From: CAZXLT01 sp964641545
GTDB taxonomy: Bacteria; Patescibacteriota; Saccharimonadia; Saccharimonadales; AWTP1-31
Assembly (NCBI GenBank): GCA_964641545.1
Contig: CAZXLT010000011.1
Location: forward strand, 1-30,441
Length of the DNA stretch: 30,441 nucleotides
Reading direction: 5' to 3'
Every line of letters starts with the position of its first letter. Position 1 is the stretch's first letter. Shown here in pieces: positions 14,866 through 22,342 of this stretch. Below the pieces are notes generated by a model. The model did not search any database. It was not told where the DNA came from and saw only the letters and a program-made list of their open reading frames with translations. The position numbers and the translations under genes are program-made.

Positions 14866-15115
14866 AATACCGCCACGAATAGCTCGTTTCTTGTTTCGTT
14901 TAGTAAGACGAGCGAAGATCCGGGTGGGTGAGTTGGCCTTAAGTGTTTGAACCGGTGAACCAGATTCTAACCGTAGAGACCGAGGTAATGTACGAATAAA
15001 ATACTCCTGCTCTTTGATTCGAGCAACCAGATGCTGAAGTATTAATTATTAATTGCAAGACGATCGACCTGCCTTGCTAATTCACTCCTAAAAACAGCAT
15101 CGGGATCAGTGTTTT

Positions 15116-15163
15116 ACAATGTGGCTTGCGAAACACTTACCTCTGTAAGTGACGCCACATTGT
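15116..15163 (-). promoter_or_regulatory. nested stem-loop at the 5' end of the LysM-CHAP transcript
   Basis: The outer stem ACAATGTGGC (15116-15125) pairs perfectly with GCCACATTGT (15154-15163), 10 pairs. The inner stem CACTTAC (15134-15140) pairs with GTAAGTG (15145-15151), 7 pairs with a 4-base loop. An asymmetric internal loop of 8 and 2 bases separates them. The structure begins about at the predicted transcription start. There is no U-run after it, so it is not an ordinary terminator. It could be a 5' stabilising element or the aptamer-like part of a riboregulator. I could not match it to the c-di-AMP (ydaO) riboswitch known to precede cell-wall hydrolase genes. Confidence 0.6.
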
Positions 15164-15170
15164 ACTACAA

Positions 15171-15199
15171 ATACTAGCATAAAATGAGCGCATAACCAA
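15171..15199 (-). promoter_or_regulatory. promoter of the LysM-CHAP gene
   Basis: TTGGTT (15194-15199), a 17-base spacer ending in TGC, and TAGTAT (15171-15176) on the minus strand. Transcription should begin near 15164, directly at the foot of the nested stem-loop, and give a leader of at least 110 bases. Confidence 0.6.
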
Positions 15200-15218
15200 G
15201 TAATTCTTGTGCTTTCAA

Positions 15219-16458
15219 CTACGAGTCAGCGGCTAATTTTTTGCTTAAAATCTCAATGCCGTTTTCGGTAACTAACACATCATCTTCTATGCGGACACCG
15301 ATCGCTTCCTCTGGAATGTATATTCCCGGCTCAACCGTCAATACGACCCCTGGCTCCAACGGACGATCATAGTCACCGGCATCGTGAACATCAAGCCCAA
15401 GGAAATGCGAGGTAGCGTGAGGAAAGAATTTTCGAATTTCTTCACGCTCGATATTCTTGATCAGTCCGAGAGATCTAAGTTTTTCGCCCATATACTGTTC
15501 AACAGTCTTTTCGTTTTCACGAATCGAAACGCCAGGTTTCAGATGTGCATATGCAAAGGCTTGCACTTCTATCACCGCATCGTGCACTTGGCGTTGACGT
15601 TTGGAAGTGGTACTTCGCATGAAGGTACGCGAGATGTCCGCCGCATACCGATTTACTTGTGCTCCGGCATCGATTAGAACTAACTTATCCTTAGCTAACG
15701 GCTGGTTATTTGCCTCGTAGTGCAGTGTACAGGCGTTCTGACCTGATGCGACAATTGCCTTATATGCTCGCCCATCAGCCCCGCTTTTTCGAAAGTCGTA
15801 GTCTAATAGCGCTTCGATCTCATACTCAAAGTTCATCTTGGAAAGCTTTTTGTAGACGTTATTAAAACTTTTGATAGTAATATCAACAGCTTGACGAATT
15901 GCTGCAATTTCAACAGGCTGCTTAACCATGCGCATGACACTTAGATGCTGCCGCAAATCAAGTGGTTCGATGTCGCTGTTAAACTCTTTAATTTTACTCA
16001 TCAATGTGGCGCGAGCCGGATTTGTGTAGAATCCAAAAACTTCAACATACGCCGCTAGTGGCGCAAGCGTAGCTACATGTTTCGCCTTTTTCAGTCTGCT
16101 GCCAAGACGTTTCCAGCCATTTTTCTGGTCTAGCACTTCGCTAATTCCAGAAATTTTACTAAATATTTCAGGGTTAAACGTGCCATCAAACACATCAGCA
16201 ACGTCNNNNNNNNNNACGCTCTGGTAAAATAAGGTATTCTTTTCCCCTGTCAATGACCAGCACAAGGTCAGGTTTATCAATCCCGGTTAGATACCAAAAA
16301 CTAGAATCTTGATGGAACGGGTATGTATAGTCACCACCCTGCTGTAATAGACCGGCCGCAGTGATCACAATTGGTGCCGTTCCCGTAAATAGTTTGCTTA
16401 AACGTTCTCTGTTACCGGCAAAAAATGCCGCAGAAAAACCTTCTCCCATGTCTTTCAT
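15219..16458 (-). CDS. Xaa-Pro aminopeptidase (aminopeptidase P type), interrupted by a nominal gap
   Basis: An M24 metallopeptidase that removes N-terminal residues before proline. The N-terminal creatinase-like domain includes DYTYPFHQDSSFWYLTGI. The catalytic domain shows the metal ligands D260 and D271 (LIDAGAQVNRYAADISR), H348 (ATSHFLG), E373 (TVEPGIYIP) and E388 (GVRIEDD), numbered after joining. A 10-N run at 16206-16215 breaks the frame. Deleting the N exactly restores it (PER then DVADVFDG) and gives 409 residues, close to family length. A true gap of any multiple of three bases would also fit. The start is ATG 16458, 11 bases after a TGC-TATACT box that overlaps the end of uvrC. A GAGGG lies 6 bases before the ATG. 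Confidence 0.93.
16206..16215. other. 10-N assembly gap inside the peptidase gene
   Basis: Ten N between contig ends. Protein reading frames on the two sides differ by one base if the N are counted but agree if they are deleted, so the gap length is nominal. Confidence 0.95.
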
Positions 16459-16469
16459 ACTGAACCCTC

Positions 16470-16478
16470 AGTATAGCA
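16470..16478 (-). promoter_or_regulatory. extended -10 promoter of the Xaa-Pro aminopeptidase gene
   Basis: TGC then TATACT (five of six) on the minus strand, 11 bases before the ATG at 16458 and just downstream of the uvrC stop. There is no good -35. Confidence 0.5.
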
Positions 16479-16483
16479 AATTA

Positions 16484-17980
16484 CTATTTTGATGAGGCAC
16501 GCAGATATTGCCGCAGAATTTTTGCCTTCTTTTCACCGAGCAACTTTTCTAGCTCTGCTTGGCGCGCCTGCGTAACGCCACGCAGACTGCCAAATGTTTT
16601 GAGGAGCTTTTTCTTAGTGGTTGGCCCAATGCCGGGGATTTCGTCCAACAAGCTGGCTGTTTGGCGCTTCACCTTGAGTACCGAGTGATAACTTACTGCA
16701 AAGCGATGTGACTCGTCACGAATCCGCTGCAACAGCTTAACAATGTGTGAGCTATTCGGAAGATCTACCAGCGTAAAGTCCTCGCTGACACGGCTAAACC
16801 CACGCTGTTTCAACACAATCTCTGGGCGAAGATCAGTCATTGACCAGTCGTTTTTAACTACTATTTCCTCGTGTTTTTTTGCCAAACCAATTACCGGAAT
16901 CCGTACATTCTGCTCTGCTAACACCGATAGAGCCGCACCAAGCTGCCCCTTGCCTCCATCAACCAACAACAGCTCTGGCATGCCCCAGTCTTTGATGTTT
17001 TTATCGGAGAAACGGCGTTGCATGGTTTCTCGCATATGTTCGAAGTCGTCGTTATTCTGCTTATGAGATTTAAACTTGCGATATTTTGCTTTATCGGCCG
17101 CACCGTTCGTAAACACCACCATACTAGCAACGACATCTGTGCCACTCATGTGGCTAATGTCGTACCCTTCTATGCGTTTCGGTACCTTGGCTAAACCCAG
17201 AAGTTGCGTCAACTCGATCAAGGCATGATCTTTGCTCAAATCCATAAACTCACGATCACTAAAAATAACTTGCTGCCCAAGATTCTTTAACGCAAACATT
17301 TGGTTGCGGACTTTGGCCGCCTGCTCAAACTCGGCCTGTTTAGAGAGCTCATTCATTTCTTTTTCGAGCTCGGCAATCAGTGCCTTTCGCTGACCCTGTA
17401 AAACTCTTACTAATCGACGCAGACTAGCCTTGTATTGCTTCTCGTCCAGCTCCCCCGTTTCAGGACCAGGGCATAAACCTATGTGCGATTGTAGACAAGC
17501 ACGTTTTGGAAGAACAGTGTGCACAGAATAAGGAAAAGCTCTACGCAAGTACTTCAGCGCGCGCTTTAAGGCAATGGTGCTGAGAAATGGACCATAATAC
17601 GTAGCTCCGTCATCCAGTGGCCTTCGTGTCAATGTAACTGTGGGGTATTTGCTTTTGAAGTCGATACGTACAAAACTCGACGATTTATCATCCCTGAGCA
17701 ATATGTTGTAGCGCGGCAAATATCGGCGGATAAGCTCTGCCTCTAAAAACAAGGCCTCGATCTCACTATCAACCACTTGCCAATCTGTGTCTTCAATTTC
17801 ACTTACTAAAAGATCTGTTTTTGGGTCACGAACTCTTGAAGCATGAAAATACTGGCGCACTCGATTTTTTAAAACAGCTGCCTTGCCCACATAGATAATC
17901 TGACCAGACTTGTCTTTATGAAAATAAACACCTGGTGCATTGGGTAGGTCTTTCAACTTCTCTTTGAGTCGCTCGTTCAC
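16484..17980 (-). CDS. uvrC: excinuclease ABC subunit UvrC
   Basis: A 498-residue dual-incision nuclease of nucleotide excision repair. In order: the GIY-YIG domain (GVYFHKDKSGQIIYVGKA near 18-35) for 3' incision, the Cys-containing middle region, the UVR helical motif that binds UvrB (about 195-230), the RNase H-like 5' incision domain (GYDISHMSGTDVVASMVVF and LLLVDGGKGQLGAA), and terminal helix-hairpin-helix motifs (DEIPGIGPTTKKKLL). It is shorter than the roughly 600 residues common elsewhere, as often seen in reduced genomes. I choose GTG 17980, which overlaps the trhO stop as GTGA and starts the protein at the conserved NERLKEKLKDLPNAPGVY. ATG 18013 is an alternative inside trhO. Confidence 0.96.
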   Translation of the reverse strand: MNERLKEKLKDLPNAPGVYFHKDKSGQIIYVGKAAVLKNRVRQYFHASRVRDPKTDLLVSEIEDTDWQVVDSEIEALFLEAELIRRYLPRYNILLRDDKSSSFVRIDFKSKYPTVTLTRRPLDDGATYYGPFLSTIALKRALKYLRRAFPYSVHTVLPKRACLQSHIGLCPGPETGELDEKQYKASLRRLVRVLQGQRKALIAELEKEMNELSKQAEFEQAAKVRNQMFALKNLGQQVIFSDREFMDLSKDHALIELTQLLGLAKVPKRIEGYDISHMSGTDVVASMVVFTNGAADKAKYRKFKSHKQNNDDFEHMRETMQRRFSDKNIKDWGMPELLLVDGGKGQLGAALSVLAEQNVRIPVIGLAKKHEEIVVKNDWSMTDLRPEIVLKQRGFSRVSEDFTLVDLPNSSHIVKLLQRIRDESHRFAVSYHSVLKVKRQTASLLDEIPGIGPTTKKKLLKTFGSLRGVTQARQAELEKLLGEKKAKILRQYLRASSK

Positions 17981-18858
17981 GCTTCTACTATAGCTTGCAG
18001 GTGATCTACACAAGAAGTTTTTTTATCACACGCTTCGCAGACCAGCACGAGTTTATTGCACGATTTATCGGCACAGTTAATGTATCGACTCGTATTTCCA
18101 CCACAATGCACGCATATACCAATATCTTTAGATCTTTCACTAAAACGATGGGTCATACGGTCGTCAAAAATATGTAAAGCGCCCTCCCAAAGACCACCAT
18201 CTCCGTATTTTTCACCGTATTTTACGATTCCGCCATCTATCTGATACACCTCTTTAAAACCCCTGTTTTTCATCAAGCTACTAAGAATTTCGCAACGCAC
18301 ACCACCAGTACAGTAGGTCACCACTGGCTTATCTTTTATGTCGTTGTACTTATCTGATTCAATTTCCTTAACAAAGTCATGAGTCGTCTTGGTGTCCGGG
18401 ACAATTGCGCCCTTAAACCTACCTACCGCAGCTTCGTACGCATTACGACCGTCAAAAAACACCACTTCGTCGCCTTTTTCGGCCATTAGCTTGTGTAGTG
18501 CCTCCGGTTTTAAGTGTTTACCTGTACCCTTAACACCATTTTCATCCACCTCTACCTCTTCAGCACGACCAAATGCAACCAACTCTGGCCGTACTTTTAC
18601 GCTAAGACGCGGAAAATCGTTGCCGGCGCTATCGCTCCATTTATACATAATTCCCTTAAATAACACCGAACGGTTCATTTCGCGCTTATATTCGCGCAAA
18701 TTCTCGATATCACCACCAAGAGTTCCATTGATCCCGTGTTGGCTTACAATAATGCGGCCTTTTAAGTTCAGACGCGTACAAAGTTCTCGCTGCCAACGCA
18801 TTGTAATGCTTGGGTCAGCTACGGGTACAAATTTGTAATACAAAATTACCTTATTCAT
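17977..18858 (-). CDS. trhO: tRNA uridine(34) hydroxylase TrhO (YceA-type rhodanese protein)
   Basis: A 293-residue protein of the TrhO/YceA family, which makes 5-hydroxyuridine at tRNA position 34. The N-terminal ferredoxin-like domain (about 1-115) is followed by a rhodanese domain (about 125-225) with active-site Cys183 in YCTGGVRCE, then a cysteine-rich C-terminal segment (C249, C252, C262, C267, C274, C277, C283) resembling a zinc-binding tail found in many homologs. The stop overlaps the uvrC start by 4 bases. The ATG lies 8 bases after TACAAT, predicting a 2-base leader. The promoter shares its -35 region with the divergent ABC exporter promoter. Confidence 0.95.
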   Translation of the reverse strand: MNKVILYYKFVPVADPSITMRWQRELCTRLNLKGRIIVSQHGINGTLGGDIENLREYKREMNRSVLFKGIMYKWSDSAGNDFPRLSVKVRPELVAFGRAEEVEVDENGVKGTGKHLKPEALHKLMAEKGDEVVFFDGRNAYEAAVGRFKGAIVPDTKTTHDFVKEIESDKYNDIKDKPVVTYCTGGVRCEILSSLMKNRGFKEVYQIDGGIVKYGEKYGDGGLWEGALHIFDDRMTHRFSERSKDIGICVHCGGNTSRYINCADKSCNKLVLVCEACDKKTSCVDHLQAIVEA

Positions 18859-18866
18859 GGACCATA

Positions 18867-18895
18867 ATTGTACTGCTAAATTTGCCTCTTGTCAC
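18867..18895 (-). promoter_or_regulatory. promoter of trhO
   Basis: GTGACA (18890-18895), a 17-base spacer and TACAAT (18867-18872), each five of six to consensus, on the minus strand. The -10 ends 8 bases before the ATG at 18858. The -35 overlaps the -35 of the divergent exporter promoter by 5 bases. Confidence 0.72.
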
Positions 18896-18918
18896 CCCTG
18901 GTGTGCTTATGGTATTAT
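18889..18918 (+). promoter_or_regulatory. promoter of the ABC exporter transcript
   Basis: TTGTCA (18889-18894), an 18-base spacer and TATTAT (18913-18918). Transcription should begin near 18925, giving a leader of about 167 bases. A weaker TATATA at 19054-19059 might serve a second start nearer the gene, but its -35 is poor. Confidence 0.65.
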
Positions 18919-18939
18919 TTGTGACAACATAACGTAATG

Positions 18940-19027
18940 GAAAGGGCCGCTAAAAAATGAAGTTACATGCTTCTGTTCAATTCGCCGAAGAGAGACCTGC
19001 GCGCAAAGAAGCCAGCGTAGCCCTTTC
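18940..19027 (+). promoter_or_regulatory. structured region in the leader of the ABC exporter transcript
   Basis: GAAAGGGC plus CGC (18940-18950) pairs with GCG plus GCCCTTTC (19015-19027), 11 pairs with a 2-base bulge. Nested inside, GCTTCT (18969-18974) pairs with AGAAGC (19007-19012). The stem encloses the 27-codon frame at 18957-19040, so folding and translation of that frame would exclude each other. I recognise no known riboswitch class. Confidence 0.5.
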
Positions 19028-19040
19028 TTCAAAACAATAA
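18957..19040 (+). CDS. possible 27-residue leader peptide of the ABC exporter transcript
   Basis: An ATG-started frame of 27 codons (start MKLHASVQFAEERPARKE) ending TAA at 19038-19040, 51 bases before the exporter start. An AAAGGG lies about 11 bases upstream of the ATG, further than ideal. It sits wholly within the predicted leader and overlaps the 11-pair stem. It may be a regulatory leader peptide. It may also be a chance frame in a structured RNA. Confidence 0.3.
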   Translation: MKLHASVQFAEERPARKEASVALSSKQ

Positions 19041-19069
19041 TTTAAAATTTATCTATATAAGCTTTAAGC

Positions 19070-19088
19070 GTCGGGCAGGAGGTCCGAC
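19070..19088 (+). promoter_or_regulatory. hairpin presenting the exporter Shine-Dalgarno in its loop
   Basis: GTCGG (19070-19074) pairs with CCGAC (19084-19088). The 9-base loop contains AGGAGG (19077-19082), 9 bases before the ATG at 19092. This is the strongest ribosome binding site in the window. The loop position could expose it to the ribosome or make a compact target for a repressor or small RNA. Confidence 0.6.
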
Positions 19089-19091
19089 CGC

Positions 19092-20879
19092 ATGAAATCT
19101 ACACCTATCGTTACCCCCAGCCAAACAATGCGACTGTATTGGCAAAGTGTTCGCAAGTACCCTTCGAGTGTCTTGCGTGTCTATTTGCTAATGCCAGTTG
19201 CACAAATCTTGGAAGAAACCGTTGCACCATTATTTATAGCTGCAATTTTAAACAAACTAGCAGCCGGGTCATTCAGCGAATTAACCTTTGACAAAATTGC
19301 TTTGCCGCTGCTGGCTATAGCGGCGATTGAGTTGTTCTGTCACTTTTTGTGGAACTATATCGTTCGTGTATTCTGGCGTTTTGAGGAAGAGGTGATGCGC
19401 GATCTTGCATTGCGTTCAACTGACCACATGACCAGCATGAGTTATAAATTCTTTAGTGAGCGCTTTGCCGGGTCATTAGTGAATCAAATCAATAAGTTTT
19501 CTCACTCATTTGAGCGACTAACAGATTCATTGACTTGGAACGTATACAAGCTAATTATTGGTACTGTGGCCACTTGTGTTGTGCTGTTGCCAAAGGCACC
19601 TATGGTCGCTGTGGGTATTGTTGTGTTTGCAACCGTTTACGTACCACTAATATGGACATATCGTAGGCGACAATTGCCCTTAAACAAACGCTGGGCGCAA
19701 GCCGAAACACTGCGAACCGGCCAATACGCCGACAGCGTCAGTAATATTCTGGCCGTCAAAGCCTTTGCCAACGAGAAGCTGGAGCGTCGACTCATAAAAA
19801 AACGTCTGGGTGATGTTTACGACCGATCAATCGACACAATGCACATGAACATGGGTCAAGAGTTAGTGAGTGGCGCCGTACAACGCAGCCTCAATGTGTT
19901 TGTAATCATATTCTCGGTCTGGCTTGCAACAACCAAACGTATTGAGGTGGGGGTGATTTACTTGTCGCTCGAATACACACGCTCAATGCTACGTCGTCTT
20001 TGGGACCTCAACGATACATTCCGAAACATTACCCGCGTGTTTGGTGATGCCTATGACATGACAGCTATCATGCAAATTACGCCCGGAGTTAAAGATGCTC
20101 CAGTCACTGAAGAACCGAAAATTTCCAAAGGAGAAATTACATTCAAAGACGTGACCTTCCGGTATGGCGAAAAGGACGCCAAGCAAGGAAGCTTGTTTGA
20201 GCACCTAAACTTACAAATTGCGCCCGGTGAGAAAGTTGGTCTGGTTGGACCAAGCGGTGGCGGCAAAACTACCATAACAAGCCTGATGCTTCGATTTATG
20301 GATATCCAGGACGGAGCTATTGAGATTGATGGCCAAAATATTGCTCATATATCGCAGCAGGATTTGCGCAGGCATATCGCCTACGTAAGCCAGGAACCAC
20401 TATTATTCCACCGCAGCCTTACGGAAAACATTCGTTATGGACGCATGAGTGCTAGTGACAAAGACGTCAAGGATGCCGCAAAAAAGGCAAACGCTAGCGA
20501 ATTTATTGACCGACTGGCCGAGGGTTACGAAACATTGGTCGGAGAACGTGGTGTCAAATTAAGTGGTGGTCAGCGTCAACGCGTTGCCATTGCGCGCGCT
20601 ATGATTAAAGATGCCCCAATTTTAATCCTGGACGAAGCAACGAGTGCGCTGGATTCAGAAAGCGAGCATCTTATTCAACAGGCTCTATGGAAGCTAATGG
20701 AAGGTCGCACCGCAATTGTCATTGCACACCGTTTGAGTACTATTCAGCACATGGACCGAATAGTAGTACTCGACAAGGGCAAGATTATTGAGCAAGGTAG
20801 CCACAAGGACTTACTTAAAAAAGGCGGTCTCTATTCTGAATTATGGGCTCACCAATCTGGCGGATTTTTGGAAGACTAG
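19092..20879 (+). CDS. ABC exporter half-transporter (fused membrane and ATPase domains)
   Basis: A 595-residue MsbA/MdlB-type exporter. The membrane domain (about 1-310) has six predicted helices. The ATPase domain has Walker A GPSGGGKTT (about 386-394), the Q-loop in YVSQEPLLF, the signature LSGGQRQRVAIARA (about 490-503), Walker B ILILDEATSALD (about 510-521) and the switch histidine in IAHRLST. It should work as a homodimer or with a missing partner. The substrate is unknown, and drugs, lipids and peptides are all possible. The start ATG 19092 has AGGAGG 9 bases upstream within a hairpin loop. It converges with mltG, and the two stop codons share the bases CTAG. Confidence 0.96.
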   Translation: MKSTPIVTPSQTMRLYWQSVRKYPSSVLRVYLLMPVAQILEETVAPLFIAAILNKLAAGSFSELTFDKIALPLLAIAAIELFCHFLWNYIVRVFWRFEEEVMRDLALRSTDHMTSMSYKFFSERFAGSLVNQINKFSHSFERLTDSLTWNVYKLIIGTVATCVVLLPKAPMVAVGIVVFATVYVPLIWTYRRRQLPLNKRWAQAETLRTGQYADSVSNILAVKAFANEKLERRLIKKRLGDVYDRSIDTMHMNMGQELVSGAVQRSLNVFVIIFSVWLATTKRIEVGVIYLSLEYTRSMLRRLWDLNDTFRNITRVFGDAYDMTAIMQITPGVKDAPVTEEPKISKGEITFKDVTFRYGEKDAKQGSLFEHLNLQIAPGEKVGLVGPSGGGKTTITSLMLRFMDIQDGAIEIDGQNIAHISQQDLRRHIAYVSQEPLLFHRSLTENIRYGRMSASDKDVKDAAKKANASEFIDRLAEGYETLVGERGVKLSGGQRQRVAIARAMIKDAPILILDEATSALDSESEHLIQQALWKLMEGRTAIVIAHRLSTIQHMDRIVVLDKGKIIEQGSHKDLLKKGGLYSELWAHQSGGFLED

Positions 20880-21913
20880 TTACACAGTTTTTTACAGTAC
20901 GTGGCAGTAAGCGTCTGGTGATCTTTTAGGTTTGTTGAGAAATGCGTTGTACCATCATCACCTGAGACGAAGTACAACCAATTGGTGCCGGCCGGTTCGG
21001 CAACTGCTTTGAGTGAACTTTCAGTTACATTGCTTATAGGTCCCGGCGGCAACCCATCATGTGTGTATGTGTTGTATGCCGAATCAAAGGTCAAAGAACT
21101 TGGTTGGCCTGCCAGAATCGCCCCGTATCCAGCAGTAGCATCAGATTCTAGGCGTCGACCTTCTTTAAGTCTGCGCAAGAAAACTTGTGCAACCTGTGCT
21201 CGATCTTCTGGTCTTGAGACTTCGCGCTCGACAATTGAAGCCAACGTAACAGCCTTAAATACACTTAGGCCCTGGCTAGAAAACGCTTCGCGAATTTCTG
21301 GTGTTAAGCGTTTTTGCATTTCATTCAGAGAAGCCTCAATGATTTCTTGTGGTTGGGTTTCGGCTGTTCGCTGAAAAGACTCAGGGTATAGATACCCTTC
21401 CAGACTTGCGCTGGCAGGCTTATCTACCAAGGCAGCATTGCTGGCATATTGTGTTGGTTCAAATGCTGCCTCGATTTCCTCGTTGGAAAATCCGGCGGTT
21501 AAAAACGCACGCTTTACCTGATCAATGCGCTGCCCAGGTAAAATAGTTACCAAGTTCGTGGCCACCTTTCCGGCTGTTAAAATCGAAACTATCTGTGAAA
21601 CATGTAAACTTGTGTTAAGTTCGTATGTTCCCGCTTTTATCTTATCGGCTGCTGACTTGTTTTGAACATATCGCTCAAAAGCCCATGCACTCTTTATCAC
21701 GCCTTGGTTTTTTAATTGTGAGGAAATCTCACGAAGTGTCGCACCAGATTTGATAGTTACCTGAATAGATGTTGCTGCCGTATTCAGCGGGTGTAGGTTG
21801 TCGCTGTAGTATTTTCTGACACCAAAAACAACACCAACGACTGCAAAAATTGATAGAACAATAAAAAACTGAGCAAATTTTTTCCACCATCGTTTGCCCG
21901 GATTATGCTTCAT
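20876..21913 (-). CDS. mltG: endolytic murein transglycosylase MltG (YceG)
   Basis: A 345-residue membrane-anchored lytic transglycosylase thought to end growing glycan strands. One membrane helix (about 14-32) follows a basic N-terminus. A LysM-like subdomain (about 48-115) precedes the YceG catalytic domain, with the catalytic Glu172 in ASLEGYLYPESF and the motifs TLASIVERE and LESDATAGYG. The length is typical. The start overlaps the end of ruvX by 11 bases, so the two are translationally coupled, an arrangement also common in other bacteria. Confidence 0.96.
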   Translation of the reverse strand: MKHNPGKRWWKKFAQFFIVLSIFAVVGVVFGVRKYYSDNLHPLNTAATSIQVTIKSGATLREISSQLKNQGVIKSAWAFERYVQNKSAADKIKAGTYELNTSLHVSQIVSILTAGKVATNLVTILPGQRIDQVKRAFLTAGFSNEEIEAAFEPTQYASNAALVDKPASASLEGYLYPESFQRTAETQPQEIIEASLNEMQKRLTPEIREAFSSQGLSVFKAVTLASIVEREVSRPEDRAQVAQVFLRRLKEGRRLESDATAGYGAILAGQPSSLTFDSAYNTYTHDGLPPGPISNVTESSLKAVAEPAGTNWLYFVSGDDGTTHFSTNLKDHQTLTATYCKKLCN

Positions 21914-22328
21914 GATTATTCACCTTCTGTTCCTCTAAAAAGTCGTTAAGAATAATCGTAGCCGCCAGTGCATCAATATCACCTTTTTCAAATGCTACTC
22001 CGCGTTCGCGCAGCTCTGCTTCGGCCTTATGTGACGTTACGGCTTCATCTTGTAGAGTGATCGGCACATTGACCGCCTGCTCGAGACCGGCGACAAACTC
22101 GCGAACAAACCCCGTCTGAGCGGTCTCTTGCCCTTCCAGCCCGCGTGGTAGACCTACGACAAGTGCGTTCACATTCTCTGCCGTTATCAAGCGAGCAATC
22201 TCCTGTATTGCTTTTGGTCCGCCCGCAACAACACCGTATGGTCGCGGTAGGCGAGCTACATGGCTAGCAATCGCCACGCCAATTCGCTTGTGCCCAACAT
22301 CGAGCGCTAAAATATGTGAATTACTCAT
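21903..22328 (-). CDS. ruvX: Holliday junction resolvase-like protein RuvX (YqgF)
   Basis: A 141-residue RNase H-fold protein of the YqgF/RuvX family, implicated in pre-16S rRNA 5' processing and proposed as a Holliday junction resolvase. It has LALDVGHKRIGVAIA at the start (first catalytic Asp), VVGLPRGLEGQETAQT, LQDEAVTSHKAE and the terminal DALAATIILNDFLE. I place the start at ATG 22328. The preceding TTG at 22331 would add one residue. A perfect TATAAT (22337-22342) lies 8 bases before this ATG, at the very end of the upstream gene, so ruvX-mltG may have its own leaderless promoter. Confidence 0.93.
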   Translation of the reverse strand: MSNSHILALDVGHKRIGVAIASHVARLPRPYGVVAGGPKAIQEIARLITAENVNALVVGLPRGLEGQETAQTGFVREFVAGLEQAVNVPITLQDEAVTSHKAEAELRERGVAFEKGDIDALAATIILNDFLEEQKVNNHEA

Positions 22329-22336
22329 CAATAACT

Positions 22337-22342
22337 ATTATA
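22337..22342 (-). promoter_or_regulatory. -10 box of ruvX-mltG
   Basis: A perfect TATAAT on the minus strand, overlapping the stop of the upstream gene and ending 8 bases before ATG 22328. The -35 region is weak. The predicted leader is about 2 bases. Confidence 0.5.

Noticed and set aside
15116..15163. Nested stem read as a transcription terminator of pepP
   Set aside because: No U-run follows on either strand, and a good promoter lies directly upstream, so it is better read as a leader structure.
15219..16458. pepP as a frameshifted pseudogene
   Set aside because: The apparent frameshift comes only from counting the 10 nominal N. All metal ligands are present and deleting the N restores one frame.
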